Assembly (NCBI GenBank): GCA_964023205.1 | Contig: OZ026847.1 | Location: 13,399,182-13,463,181 of the forward strand | Direction: 5' to 3' | DNA: 64,000 bases | Source: Lutraria lutraria | Taxonomy: Eukaryota; Mollusca; Bivalvia; Venerida; Mactridae | Notes under the pieces: model-generated | Told to the model about the DNA's origin: nothing | What the model saw: the letters and a program-made list of their open reading frames with translations, nothing else | Databases searched by the model: none | Part shown: piece by piece, positions 11,801 through 23,889 of the stretch | How the letters are laid out: each line of letters opens with the position of its first letter | How positions within the stretch are numbered: position 1 is the stretch's first letter | Made by a program: the position numbers and the translations under genes

Positions 11801-14800
11801 TAACCCAAAAATAACCAGAAACAAGATGGCTGGCCTTGTTGTACCAAGCGCTAGACGACATCGATGATTCAAACGAGTAAACAAACAAATTGAGGATCTT
11901 CTTGACTTTCTTAACACTATCAGACAATGGGGTCAAATTTAACTCGAAATAATTTCTGGTCAAATTTGCCCAATGTTTTTACCATCGCTTTACCAAACTT
12001 TAATCCAGCCTCACAGTTAACCAACCCATTGGTAAAACTCAACAATGTTCATACAATTGGGTGCTGATGAATAAGCAATATTATTTTTCCGTGGTGACCG
12101 CAACGCATGACTTTCAACTGAACCAATTATGACGAGAATTAAACAAGAAAGTAAATAACCTTGTTGTATAGAACAATTTCGTATTGCTCGGAGCAAGAAA
12201 CAACTACAATTTACGTACAAAATTAAAGTTTTACCTTCCAACGAGGATTTTATTAATGCTCCAAAAACACACCAAAATAAATTACGTTTCTAAATTTACG
12301 TTTTGGAGTGACATTTTAAAATTCGTTTTCTAAAACGAATAAAGCATGTTTAGTTTCAAACTAAAACATCACATGACCAAAGGCTATGCATAAATTGTCA
12401 GATTTTTTGTCGTGCAGCCACTCAGTAATTTTAGACTTTTACGTCCAGTTGAAAATCCAAACATATACAGTAAAATCCTTGAAGACCGGACCACATCAGG
12501 ACCGGGCCAAAAGTCCGGGTTTTTCTAAAATTCCGGTTTTCAGAGAACTTTTTATAAATAACGTAGAAAATGGGACTTGAAAACCGGCCGATTCTCTGGA
12601 ATTCCGGTTTTCAGGAATTTAACTGTTTACTGTAAGGGTTAAAATGCGCGGTCTACCTATCTAAGCTCTTGTGCAAATTGCTGGCAAAAAGACAAAAAGT
12701 AAAATACAATTGTTCAGGTTATGCTTTTACTATCGCCTGTGTTTTGGCCACTTTATAATGACGTCAGTCTTTTAAAAATGTCCAGACAACATTTGATACG
12801 CATAAATTCTGCCATTCCTTTTTTTTCTCTGATAACAATTGTAACCAGAACGACGCATTTAGTGGTTGCTGGTTTCCCAGGCGCTAATAGCGGAATGCTG
12901 CTTCCAAACGAAGGCTTTTTGTGAACATATTGTTCGACTTTTCGTAATCTTACCGTTCGGAAGATGTCCTTACATAAATAAATCAATCATGTTTCAAAAA
13001 TACTTCAAAAATAGTACTTTTATAAAAAGAAATAACATTTAACATTTGTTTTCTGTGCTCTTTAACTTTTTTTTCGTTTCGAACAAGCAATCATTATCAT
13101 TTATATCCATAATACTGTTACTTATTTAACATGTCTACTTAATGCTTCTCAAAAATGGTAATATCATAAAATTAGTATTGCCCAATTATCTTAATTTAGT
13201 TGAACGTTGCCCCAGATAATTCAATTCATTTACGACACTTCTGAAATTTTTTAAAGAGTTATTGCCCTTGTTGAAAAATAGAATTTATCAATTTCTGAAG
13301 ATATTGCAGGGTGATCTATATCAAATTTCATTCAACTGAATTAGTCATGTGTTTTCATTTTTTCACTGTGAGATTTCATTGAACTTATTTTCCCCCTTTT
13401 CTTAAATCTACTAAAAATTGACTTGATCTAAAGATTTCAATGTAGATATAAAGACACAATAACTCAAAGGATTATCATAGTTTTAAAGAAAATCTCACGG
13501 TAAATCTTTTTCTATCACGCAAACTTATAAAAATATATATCTTCCCCAAAATCTTCCCGCTCCATTTTGATGTAATTTGGGACATTATGGGTACAGAAAA
13601 CCATTTAATTGAACTATTTTATCATCCAAAAACCATGAATGAAGTAAAATTAATATCATGATTGAGTGAAATAATTTGCGAATATGATGATACTGCCCTC
13701 GTGTTATATCTATAATTAACGTTGCCAGTCAAACGCTCTCAGGTGGGTGGGATACTTACCATGTAAGGTTGGATCCAGACGTATCATACCAGATCTTATA
13801 TTTGTATAATAAATAGTCAAATTCACCACAACAGTTGCTCTGAAACAAGAAAGAAAACACAATAAATGTATAAACTAATTTTCATAATTTTCATGATATT
13901 TTATCACTTAAAAAGTCCCTTTTACCCGCATAACCTATTTCCGGGTTATTAATACTGCTTATCCCCTGGGCACTCTCATTCAGATACATATTTCTTGCGC
14001 TTGATTGTATTGTCAAGTCCCCAATCTTACCAAGTTGAATGACATTCTAGTCGCAGGACTATTCAGTTTTTGTCAGTTTTATAAGACGTCATGACGCCGC
14101 CCCCTCCCCGTTCTTAATAGATTGTCACCATGCGTCTTGTGTTGATGTATGATCAAACGTAGGACAACGGTGGGCAATATAGAGTAAAATAATTATTTAC
14201 TAATCGCAAGCAGTCGCATTTTGTTCTCAATATACCTTCGACAAAATATACTTTAAGATTTTAACAGGACAACGTAGGACTATCGTCAGACAGCGCTGGA
14301 CAGTTGTGCGTCATCGCAGGACTTTTGTAATTTTGTCGTATCGGTCGAAAAGGTTTTTGACATGTTTAACAATCAGATACGACAGGTACTTAGACGTACG
14401 TCAACGAACGACTTTATGAAATTACGTAGAACTCAGTTAGGAGTTTTAGTCCCAGACCTTTATCATCTCCGGCAAGACCGGAAGTTTGTTTTCGTGACGT
14501 CACTTACATAAATTGGATTTGTTCGGACATCATGTTTTCTGGGCCATACCATAACACAGACACCGAATCTTTATACGAGCTGTTCTGATGGGTCATTGTA
14601 TCCCCTCTGCCTAAACAGCTGAGTCTTTTTGAGGCGCCATCTTCACTGTAGAAAATACCAGCCGGCCAGTCTTTGGCACCTTCTTCAGCGGCGACCAACA
14701 TGAAGCCTTTAAAAGGTGGACCCCATAATGTCACTGAAAAAAGATAAAAAACAAGAAAAAATATTAATACGGTTTCATTTTTTAAAGACAAAAGTGACTG

Positions 14801-17800
14801 GACCTACTTGTTATTTATTGTGAGTGACCTTTTAAATCTTGATATTAATCAGAAAGGACGTTTATCAACTCATAAATACGCAGTTATTTCCCTTATGACT
14901 GCATGAGTAATTCTCAACATGCATCGTTTCCGATGACAGCTTAAACATACCGTGAGTTAAGACTATTTTGTTCTGAAAAAAACATCATGTGTATTTAAAA
15001 CTAACATTATGTTGGCGTGTATCTAATAAAATGAACTTGTTTTATATTCAAAGCGCATATTAATTAAGAACTATAAAAACGAAGGTATTCATATATTTTA
15101 TATTCTGAATAGAACGGGCGGAAGTTTGTCTTCGTTTGAAATAAATCAAATCATGAGCGCGTAGTGATCCGGGAGCCAAATTATGTCCATGCTTCAATCA
15201 AACCGTTGTTAGCGACCACCTCCGATAATACCACCCTGTGAATAAAAGCCATTCTATCGAAGACCATCATTGATTATTTAGAATGATGTCCGAATACTGA
15301 CTGTAAATCTGTCAATAAAGACCACACTTTGTCTTTCCCCAGGGTGACCTTTTTTCACAGGTTTCACAGTACATCATTTGATCATTTTAGTTACATCTCG
15401 GCGCCGTCAGTATTGAATACTGTTAAAAAATCGCGCTGGTGTTGCGTAATCGATTTGGGAGAAGCTGGTATTATTAATAATTTTTTACTTTCTTTTTTAA
15501 TCTTTTTTAAACAATCTGATATGTATTGTATGCATCCATTAAGTGATAAAAAATGTCAAAATATTTAAAATGAAAGTTTTTTACCGTTACTACAAAGCTT
15601 TGAAAATGTTTTCTGTGTATATAATATCTTCTCCCAAAACGGTTAGGCTACGCTCTTTTTATACGTTCGTTTCTAAACCTTACTACCCCAACTTCGCAAA
15701 AGTACCGAAAACGTTTTCGAAGCTTGTCTATTAAATGAATTAGGATGATCGGTGGTAACGTGTTGGACTACTGAACGAAACTATACAGAGACAAGATCGG
15801 TGTCGAAAAAATCACAGGAAAAAAGGCAAGAGATGTGTATTTGTGCTGTCCACCGGGCACGATGAAGAACCAGGAAGAACTATTCGAAAAAAGAGTAGGG
15901 ATATAAATGTCCGGTTTTCTGGTAACTCCTCCTCCTTCTCTTTTGGGCGGCGCTGACGTGACCATAGCTGTCTCGAATGGGCCGTTAAACAACAGATAAA
16001 TACTGTAGTTTCACTTATTTTCGTTGGGCTCAATTTTCGTGGTTTTTACTAAAATGGCCATTTCGTGGGGACAGAAGTTCGTGGATTTAGATTTTTAAAA
16101 AGAAATGCTTTATCTCTGCATTTAAATTCGTGGGGATTTGATTTCGTGATTCAGCCGACCCCCGAAATCCACGAAATTAAATCCCCAACGAAAATTAATG
16201 ATTCCACAGTAAATAAATTAAATATATAATTGGTCCGTGTCATAAAACATGCCAATAATACGTCCTTAGTATAAATAGATGTTTTGCTCGGCTTTACCTA
16301 ATAATTACTCGGTTTCGTCTAACACTCTGTTAATTAAACTGGTATGGTATCCATTATAGGTTCTGCGAACTATTAATTCGAAACGTAATACAAAGGATGT
16401 ATTGTGTGCGATATAATTACGACAATGTACTTAGTCATGCTAATATAGTCTAACATTTGATGGATTTATGAGCCTAGCGGTCTAGAAAACATAATCTTCG
16501 CGTCACTTTTCATATCTGAAGTCAAAGGTGTCCATTTCTGCTAATTAATAATATTATCAGGGTTCATCCTTTAATTATAAGTTATTCATTTAATTCATGC
16601 GGCAATGCGTTTATGTCATGAGTTTTTGTTATCGTCGAAGTGGATCGTGTTAATGCCACTTTTCGTCACTGTATTACGTCTAACATAGTCGTGAAAATTA
16701 TGATGAATTACTAACTGTAGATCAATCGAAATTAAGATCTATGTTTCTGAAATGGCGGCCGTGATGCAGTGGTTACGGCGTTAGATTTGTAAGACGACGA
16801 TCCGGTCTCGATGCCCAGTCAATCTTCCTCCACATGTGGAGATGTTACCGGTTCCTAGTGGAAGAGTAAATTAGGACTGGTTAGAATATACCAAGAAAAC
16901 TGGTTACGTGAACTGCCCGTCGTATATAATTGAAAACTTAAAAACATTGTTGTCAATTTTTCACGTAAGAGTTAGATCTGTCGAAGTTTGTATTTAGGAG
17001 GTACCAGCAAAGTTCGTATTTAGGAGGTACCAGCAAAGTTCGTATTTAGGACGTACCAGCAAAGTTCGTATTTAGGAGGTACCAGCAAAGTTCGTATTTA
17101 GGACGTACCAGCAAAGTTCGTATTAAACAAATTATAAAACGTGTTATAAATAAAGGTTAATATTCTTTTCAACCCGTTGTTGATTATTTGGAACAAAATA
17201 ACCCCAAAAAGGACATATAATGTCTTTCTAAAGAGCGACCTTTGTTCAAAGCTTAAAATAATGTCATCTTCATTCTTGGAAGGATCCACTAAAAGATAAT
17301 TCTGTGGTATTTTGAAAGTACTCATGCGTTCGAGGTTATGATACTTGAGATCGATCTGCAAACTCAAATCTCGTCTTTAAGTATTTCTTAGTTAATTATG
17401 ATCAGACAATAATGATAGAATATATACATTAGTTGAACATAATATCTGACATGAGCATGTATACAATCAATTCTATCTCTTAACAATAAAATTTAATGTA
17501 TATAATTGAGTTCGGAGACTGTTCTCAAGTTTTATAAACTCAGGCCCAGAGATCGGTCTCCAAACTCAAATCTTGTATTTTAATGTTCCTGGGTTGATTA
17601 TGAGCAGCCCCAAAACATGGTATTATTTAATTCTGACAATGAAATTAACATTAATATGTATTTAGATATTAAACACATCTATTCATTCAACCATTATACT
17701 TCTGCCAATGAGGCAATTCAGGAGACTTGACTTCAAGGACTGTTGTCAATCTAATGACATCGGGACCTGGAATAGTTTAATTGAAATGACACTTAAAGCT

Positions 17801-20800
17801 TATTTTCTTTAAGTTTATTACATTTATGAAATAATAAGAGAAAATGAAATAATTAAAATAATAATTTACGGCGTATATATCTGTCAAAATGAAATTATTT
17901 ATTTCCTGACATTAAACAACAAATTAATAAACAGGCAAAACATATTCCTTAGGTATTCTACTTTTAGCATATTAATATTTATGATATCATTATGGGAGCA
18001 TTTTGTGCTTAATTTGTCATTAGCATCAAGAGTTGTAACGCCTTGTTGATAAAAGATATCATATTAATAAGTAAACAAAAGCGAAGTCTGGCCTTGGTGT
18101 CAACAAATGAAAGAAAAGCGTCAAATTATTTATAACATTTATAATTTATTATCTTCATTTTCAATCTTAAGTTTGCGTATTCTTTTCGGTCAATGAACAC
18201 CCAACTTAAAACTGACCTTAAACTCAAATCTCATTTTGATTTTCGACCTATTTCGGACCGATATGTATGCTCGCACTATTTGTCTGTTCATAACCTATTA
18301 ATACAAATGATGGCCTTTGTTGGCAGATGACCTTTATTTGGAGGTCATTTTGTCCTAAGCCATCTATGTTGGGTTTTCAAAGAATGGCCTTTATCCACAG
18401 GGTGTCCTTTATTCGGAAGTGACCGCTTACATAGGTTTGATTGTACACATACATGAAGATAAATAAAATAGCGGATGAATTTCGCATACATAATTTCGAG
18501 GAATTTTACATTGTATAAAGCTGTATGTGCTTATGAAATGTATCTTTAACATCTTATTAATACCGTATATTTCATACAGGTCATTAATTCAAGTCACTGT
18601 TAAAGTAACACGCTACTGTCAGATATTACAATGTTAATGTGATGGAAGGGAAAGTTTGACATGCGTCCTGTTTAGAATATTCTAATTTATACTTCATTTG
18701 CACAGATCATAATTATCAGTAATGTGGTTTGAATTTAGCAATGTTATGTTTTCTTTGCCATATTAGGAAGTTTAATTAACGAATATAAACAGTCAGGATT
18801 AGAAGGATTTCCTAGTAGGGGCGGGGCTTGTGGGGAGGGGCTTATGGGGGAGGGGCTTCGTGGTGATGGTCTCTGTCTAGTAATCACTAGCCCCTCGCCG
18901 CTGTGATTTCGAAACCCATCCGGGACCTGTGAAACATCTATAGTGAGTAAGTTAGCAGTCGGACTGGCTGACGGAAGGTCAGTGGGCTACATAGGACTAC
19001 GTACGGGGTATCCCTACACAATAACAGCTGGAAAGGTTGTACAGACGACGTTTAACACAAGTAAAAACATACACACGTACAATATTAGCAAATCTTTATG
19101 TCATCACTGGCGTTTATAATTAAAATTTTTCATTTGGTATTGTGTCCCTTGAATGCAGACTGACTGCGAATAGTCCAAAGTATTTTTCTTTGTATTGTTT
19201 TGCTTATTGCGCTAAAAAATGATCTATCGATACGCGGGCATTAAAAAGGCTCTCAAACCATAAGCCAATATCGACACTATTTTTACTTTAGTTCAGTGCA
19301 GAATTCAACCAATATCATTTTCATTTTAACACGGATGAAATAAAAATGCCTTTGGAGATCTTTGAAATGACAATATTGTTTAGTTAATTAGTAAGAAATT
19401 TTAACCATAGACCAAAATGACAGAATATTGGCGGAGCCATCTCATGCCGATGTAAAACAATTAATTTCGTCATTATAATATTTACGTATGACACATGACA
19501 ATCGTGTAAAATTTACTGAAGCATATTTGAGCGCGTTTAATCGTACCAAGGAAATAACATTTTCGATAAACTAATTAATAAAACTGGTTCCCTTTCCGTG
19601 TTGCAGCACACCAAACATCTCTGTGTACAGCCAAAGTCAATGAGAACCAGTTTGAAGCCAGATATAACGTGAACCGGTATAACTAATTATTGTGGGTTAA
19701 GTTCTACTCACGAACTTCAATAAATGTCACAGAGTCCATATTTAGATTGTTCGAGGACGGCTGACTGTGAACTTAACAGGAAGACAAAAAGTCGTCGCTC
19801 ACCACATGACGCATCGAAACATGTGAAAAGTAGGATTTTTATGAGGTTTCGTCGTAAGGACCAAATTTGTCAAAGTCAACATTAGAATATTCAACAACTG
19901 TGTCAGATGATGCGGTTTATTCAGTCTTTCATCTTATGACTAAGTAACGGGCCTTTTGAAAAAAACAACTGATTTTACGAAAAAGTTATATCATGGACAT
20001 ATACATCTCACACTAAAATCTGAATTTCAATACACTAATCTTCAAAAGTAAACGAGAATCGAAACATCCTTGTTTCAATGATTTTTTTCGATCTCACGAG
20101 TGACCACCCTTAAAACACACACTTTCTTTAAACATTTTCTGGAAGGAAAGATATGTGTACGTCTTGTTGGTCGCATTTTAAGCTACAGAGATAAAGCGAG
20201 TTAAATGTCATTTTTATATCTTGTTCATTCTAGTATTCCGGAATTGATATATAAGCATCCTTTGGGTTATACAGTTTTGCTGATGTTTTCGTATTATAAA
20301 TTACGGTTATTAGAAGCACTAAAACGAATCTATATTAGGACGGAATGCACATCTATGTATATTTTGGTAAACGTCACGAATATAGTCTGCTTATCTGCTA
20401 CATCGAACATTTTCCCGTACACTCCCGTGAGTTTGTATACAAAATATAGCACAAAGAGTGCAATAAAATATATTCACTTAATTGAACAAATTCAAAGTGC
20501 CCCGTACGCTCTGAATGATATCCAGTGACTACGTGCATGTCAAAACATGTCAGATATTTCCATGACATTTTTTTAAACAATCGCATCAATATAGACCCAA
20601 ATTATTAAGTTGTCAAGACTTAGTAACTTCATGAACGACCCTCGTATAAAGTGCTGAAGGACAAAACGAACTAATGAAATGTGATCTTAGTTCGAGGTAT
20701 CAAAATAAGGGATCGGGTTCCAAGCTCAAATATCATATTTTGTTATTTTAATTTTTCTCAGATTATAATCAACCAATGTAGATATCATGAGATATTCTAT

Positions 20801-23800
20801 TTGCATCAGTGATATGACGGTATGTTCAAATTATATTTTTTTAAGAATGAAATCGATTTTACCAGCTTAGGGATTGTTTTATAACCCGGAACCTACTTCA
20901 GTTCGACTTATATCATTGTGTATGTGTGGTATGGTGTTAACCTTGCCATATGTACAGCAACACGTGTACATAGCATCTATGTTTTGTGAAGTTACTCCAC
21001 CCACTCTATGTCACTGAACAAACCGTGTGCATGAAAGTGAAGACCTTTGGCCAGCAAGCACGTGACAGCACCAATAATTTATTTGACAAACGAGCTCCGA
21101 CTAGTTTTTTTTATACATAGCTTTTGTCACATAATATACATTCCATGATATATCATGAGTAAAAACGAGGTTATCCTTACATGTAAACACCCAATAGAAT
21201 GACGTTGTCAAAACGAGCCGCATACAAGGACAAGGCCAAAGGCGGATGGCGGATGACATTTATAGTTATTTTCCCACATTTTGTCGTGTTGTTTGTTTTG
21301 ATAATTTGATAATTTATGTAGCTTTTTTATTAATGACTGTTTGTCAACCTGTTAGTACACCAAGAAAACAATTTATTTTTTATACGATACAATTTTCTTC
21401 AGGTATATCATGGTCTTTTAACCCCCTTCTTTTGTCGTGCGTTTTAACTGAAATTACGAAAGACGCGTGACTAAATGCGTCATGATTTATTGAAATATAA
21501 GTATATTCTTATCTAAGGTGTCAGAAGAAAGCATTAAACACATACAACGTTAGCGGCCGAATTATTATTCAAATAAATGTGTTATGTCAAACTAATAACA
21601 CGAAAACTACAACACATGTTCTCTAAAGAATTAAATATATATAATCACAAACTACGTCGTGAACACGGGAAATGATGGTATGTTACTATAGTCAACTCAA
21701 CGATGAACACCATGAATAAAAGCTCATCGTATTGTAGGATTGTGAACGAAAGCTCACAAAGTTAACAAAAGCACACAATGTATACAAAAGCACACAATGT
21801 ATACAAAAGCACACAATGTGAACGAAAGCTCGCAATGTGAACAAAAACTTACAATTAAACAAAAGCTCGCAATGTGAACAAGAGCTCACAATGTGAACAA
21901 AAACTCACAATGTGAACGAAAGCTCACAATGTAAAGAAAAACTCACAATGTGTACAAAAGCTTACAATTCAAACATTAGCTCACAATGTATACAAAAGCT
22001 CAATGTAAACAAAACACGCAATGTGTACAAAAGATCACAATGTGAACAAAAGCTCAAAATGTGTATAAAAGCCCACAGTGTATACAAAAGCTCGAATTGT
22101 GTACGAAAGCTCGCAATGTGAACGAAAGCTCACAATGTAAACAGAAGCTCACAATTATTCACAAGGTTCGACAAAATACCAAGACTTACAGAACAAATCT
22201 TAATCCTAAAGGAACAAAGTACTATCAGTTTACCCAAATCTGCAACCGCCTGCATCCTGGGATTCATAAAATGCGAATTAGAATTAGGGTACAAGTAAAC
22301 GGCGAGACTGTTTCTTTAGACAACTTTAAGAGGAACCCCCAACTTCACCCGGGGCTTGATCCCTGGCCACCATTTCACCAGTCCCAGACTACTAGCTAAT
22401 TGGTACAGCAATTGATTTTAACAAGATGTCAAGACTGATAAAACCTTACCGATTGTGCAATATTCGGGTGCAAGAAACAAAATATAAGAAATCCAAAACA
22501 CTTAAAATTACATGTCACTGATTGGATAAGAAAGTAGGACGAGTATTAAATGTGCAATACTTTGTTCTGTAAGTTTTTTTGTCCAATACCATTACACAGG
22601 TGCATCTAGTCATTGTAACGACATGTCACGTGCCACTTTACTGGATGGATAACAACATCACATATGTCATTGTTATTTATTTCATACATGTCTGAGAACC
22701 GTGACACCTTGTCAGCATGAAAACATTAGTTTTACACAAATACAGTAACATGGAAATATGTTATATTATATGTTATCATTATTATTCATATATTGCATGG
22801 ACCTACTTGTTAGCAATGGTACATCGGTTTTTAATGTTAAACATGGCAAATTTTGTGAACAAGAACAACGTCGTTTTTTTCATCATTTATCAATAGATTA
22901 TCGGTATCGATTTTCTTATATGTTTAAAACCGATTAAACAACATACATACGAGTATAAGATGTTTGTTGTTCGTAGAGTAAAAGTTGTGATTCCTTTTAT
23001 ACAAGAAACGTTCAGTCCTGAAATATTAAAGAATCTTCACCTTCAAGTCGCTTTATTTATATCCGTATTGTAGACTTGCTCAGTTCACGACTGGTAGAGT
23101 GGAGTGGTAGGGCTGACTCATTATTCTGGTGTGGCCGGGTAGAAATGACGGGAACCAGGTCGTTTTGTATGCGAATAACCGTAATTTATTGGCATGGATT
23201 CCTCAATTAACTACATGCATATTCGAAATGTTTTTTTTTGTTAAGAGTTGCGAGCGGAATAATTGTCATTATCTGTTTCATTATTTCCCAATTAATATAT
23301 ACAGTCAAACCTGTGTTAGTGACCACCTCTGAATTAATACCATCCTATGAATGAACGCCATTCTTTGTAAAAACGTCATTTTCAAAATTTAGCACATTTA
23401 TTTTTTGTTTCTTTATTTTTTCCCCAAATCTTCGAACATTTGATACACGATTCTTCTCCCAAACATTTTAAGCATTTTAATAATTTTGCTGTTAGAAAAC
23501 TTAGGGTCGGAGAAAAACGAAAGGGTCCGTCGGGTAACCGAAACACAAGAATTTGTGGTTTTATTTCTGGCCTAAAAACTAACAATGTAAGCGAGAAGTG
23601 CATTACGTATGTAACTCATAAAACATTTGTATATGAAGTTTCCTTAAAACGTGAACCATACTTTATCCTTACCTCTAATCGGTCGGTCCGGTCGGAAAAC
23701 ATCAGCCGAAGTCGTTATATTATAAAGTCCCATAGCTTTGGTCGGAAATACTTTTCGGAAAGTATGCGGATGAATATGCCTAGGGGTCATGTAGAAACAG

Positions 23801-23889
23801 GAATCCTGAGGGGAGCCATTTGGTTTCGAATCCGAATAACAAACAAAACATAATATTCCAAGTAAGTAAATTATTCCGTTCATAGTCAT
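8093..23889 (-). CDS. Secreted Reeler-domain protein with Gly/Asn/Ser/Trp-rich tail, four exons, complete
   Basis: Exons in transcript order are 23889-23673, 14733-14508, 13839-13760 and 8838-8093 (1269 nt, 422 residues). Intron phases are 1, 2 and 1, and every junction keeps frame with GT-AG borders. Residues 1-21 form a signal peptide (hydrophobic IIYLLGILCFVCY). Residues 31-160 form a Reeler domain: C31, FRPDRPIRVTLWGPPFKGFM, AGIFYSEDG, C112 (probable disulfide with C31), THQ, VLWYGPE, and the closing EQIQFIATVVVNLTIYY. Residues 175-422 are low complexity with motifs such as GNSWGSN and GTWGNNGW, then WKNGQVVWNAPGDG. The start chosen is the first ATG after an in-frame stop; ATG two codons later is equally good. 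Reeler proteins are extracellular and are often defence or matrix proteins. No transmembrane segment follows the domain, so ferric-reductase and DOMON types are unlikely. Function of the tail is unknown; an adhesive or matrix role is inference. Confidence 0.88.
10474..10653. mobile_element. MITE with CAGTACAACCTCT termini
   Basis: Begins TACAGTACAACCTCTCC and ends AGAGGTTGTACTGTA, a clear terminal inverted repeat. Inside it repeats CAACCTCT and TAGAG motifs. It is 180 bp long and has no coding capacity. It lies in Reeler intron 3. Confidence 0.7.
11292..11480 (+). repeat. Degenerate tandem repeat, about 19-20 bp unit
   Basis: About nine imperfect copies of a unit resembling CTCTAATTTATGGAAATC, with strong decay towards both ends. 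Confidence 0.65.
12466..12634. mobile_element. MITE with TACAGTAAAATCC termini and CCGGTTTTC interior
   Basis: Starts TACAGTAAAATCCTTGAAGA and ends in GTTTACTGTA. Inside it repeats ATTCCGGTTTTCAG and its complement. A relative occurs at 47490-47598, with the same termini and CCGG-rich interior. Confidence 0.65.
13760..13839 (-). CDS. Reeler gene exon 3: end of the domain
   Basis: An 80-nt exon with acceptor CTTGTTTCAG and donor CATG|GTAAGT. It encodes ATVVVNLTIYYTNIRSG and then IRLDPTLH, the typical last strand of a Reeler domain. It is too short to stand out as an open frame and was found by splice signals and phase. Confidence 0.85.
14508..14733 (-). CDS. Reeler gene exon 2: core of the domain
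   Basis: Acceptor TTTTTTCAG, donor TTTAT|GTAAGT. It completes V73 and encodes residues 74-147 with the conserved GPPFKGFM, PAGIF, C112 and WYGPE elements. The last two bases join the next exon to give I148. Confidence 0.88.
15195..15371. mobile_element. TCAAACCTGTG-family MITE, copy 2
   Basis: The left terminus has decayed (AATCAAACCGTTGTTAGCGA); the right one is TTTCACAGGTTTCACAGTA. The interior has the usual AATAAAAGCC and GTCAATAAAGACC blocks. Confidence 0.6.
15741..16000 (+). mobile_element. tRNA-derived SINE, family 1, copy 2
   Basis: The head contains GTGGTAACGTGTTGGACTAC, tRNA-like. The body has AAGAACCAGGAAGAACT, TTCGAAAAAAGAGTAGGGAT and a CTCCTCCTTCTC tract, and ends GGGCCGTTAAACAACAG. 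It lies directly against the MITE at 16001. Confidence 0.7.
16001..16211. mobile_element. MITE with TTTTCGTTGGG inverted termini
   Basis: Starts TACTGTAGTTTCACTTATTT then TCGTTGGG, and ends CCCCAACGAAAATTAATGAT then TCCACAGTA. The halves are imperfect inverted copies rich in TTCGTGG/CCACGAA. No protein is encoded. Confidence 0.7.
16748..16930 (+). mobile_element. SINE-like element with tRNA-type head
   Basis: Contains GATGCAGTGGTTACGGCGTT (A-box-like) and a weak B-box (GGTCTCGATGCCC), followed by a body with CTTCCTCCACATGTGGAGA. It resembles the 6008 element in head layout. Cloverleaf structure is not preserved. Confidence 0.4.
16983..17124 (+). repeat. 25-bp minisatellite, about 5.6 copies
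   Basis: The unit AAGTTCGTATTTAGGAGGTA-CCAGC repeats with almost no divergence. The only regular change is GGAGG versus GGACG, so the array is young. The minus frame 17098-17367 runs out of it and has no family resemblance. Confidence 0.9.
17331..17543. mobile_element. MITE with CGAGGTTATAAAACTTGAGA-type termini, copy A
   Basis: Left end CGAGGTTATGATACTTGAGA then TCGATCTGCAAACTCAAATC. The right end, read on the other strand, is CCTGAGTTTATAAAACTTGA then GAACAGTCTCC. Other copies are at 20693 and 40871. A second left-end-like block begins right after it at 17545. Confidence 0.6.
18308..18445. mobile_element. TCAAACCTGTG-family MITE, copy 3 (left end lost)
   Basis: Internal GATGGCCTTTGTTGGCAG and AGAATGGCCTTTATCCACAG blocks, and a right end ACATAGGTTTGATTGTA, match the family. 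No left inverted terminus is visible. Confidence 0.55.
18818..18856 (+). other. Cluster of six G-runs (G-quadruplex candidate)
   Basis: Within 39 bases there are six runs of four or five G separated by short CTT- or CTTATG-type loops. This is far above the local composition. It immediately precedes a SINE head. Confidence 0.7.
18868..19005 (+). mobile_element. tRNA-derived SINE, family 2, copy 1
   Basis: The block TCTCTGTCTAGTAATCACTA then GCCCCTCGCCGCTGTGA with a B-box-like TTCGAAACCC and a later GACGGAAGGTCAGTGG matches copies at 24345, 25850, 41135 and (reversed) 43625. Confidence 0.55.
20693..20889. mobile_element. MITE, CGAGGTTATAAAACTTGAGA type, copy B
   Basis: Left end CGAGGTATCAAAATAAGGGA then TCGGGTTCCAAGCTCAAAT. 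The right end is the inverted TTAGGGATTGTTTTATAACCC-GG. It is 197 bp long. Confidence 0.6.
21740..22156 (+). repeat. 19-bp minisatellite
   Basis: About 22 copies of AAAGCTCACAATGTGAACA with variation at the AAAG/AACG and GTGAAC/GTATAC positions. Because 19 is not a multiple of 3, stop-free frames arise on both strands (21692-21889, 21912-22121, 22061-22399). These are not genes. Confidence 0.9.
23300..23381. mobile_element. TCAAACCTGTG-family MITE, left part only
   Basis: TACAGTCAAACCTGTGTTAG then TGACCACCTCTGAATTAATACC and CATCCTATGAATGAACGCCA match the family. The right terminus is absent. Confidence 0.6.
23673..23889 (-). CDS. Reeler gene exon 1: signal peptide and domain start
   Basis: Encodes residues 1-72 plus one base, ending PDRPIR and donor GAG|GTAAGG. 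An in-frame TAA lies upstream at 23914-23916. The GTG at 23910 is not a eukaryotic start. ATG at 23889 and ATG at 23883 both have a purine at -3. Confidence 0.85.

Larger units (their letters stand above)
8839..13759 (-). other. Reeler gene intron 3
   Basis: A 4.9 kb intron of AT-rich sequence. It contains MITEs at 10474-10653 and 12466-12634 and a degenerate tandem repeat at 11292-11480. No exon with family resemblance was seen inside. Confidence 0.7.
14734..23672 (-). other. Reeler gene intron 1
   Basis: An 8.9 kb intron hosting SINEs (15741, 16748, 18868), MITEs (15195, 16001, 17331, 18308, 20693, 23300), a 25-bp minisatellite (16983) and a 19-bp minisatellite (21740). I found no additional exon with convincing protein similarity. 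Frames at 20205 and 22061 are unassigned. Confidence 0.65.

Noticed and set aside
17098..17367. 89-codon minus-strand frame
   Set aside because: Begins in a MITE terminus and ends in the 25-bp minisatellite; no family resemblance.
21692..22399. Cys-rich and KAYNS-type frames on both strands
   Set aside because: Produced by the 19-bp minisatellite, which is open in several frames. The unique part after 22160 has no recognisable domain.
23440..23853. 137-codon plus-strand frame
   Set aside because: Antisense to Reeler exon 1, whose splice phases and domain match are clear.
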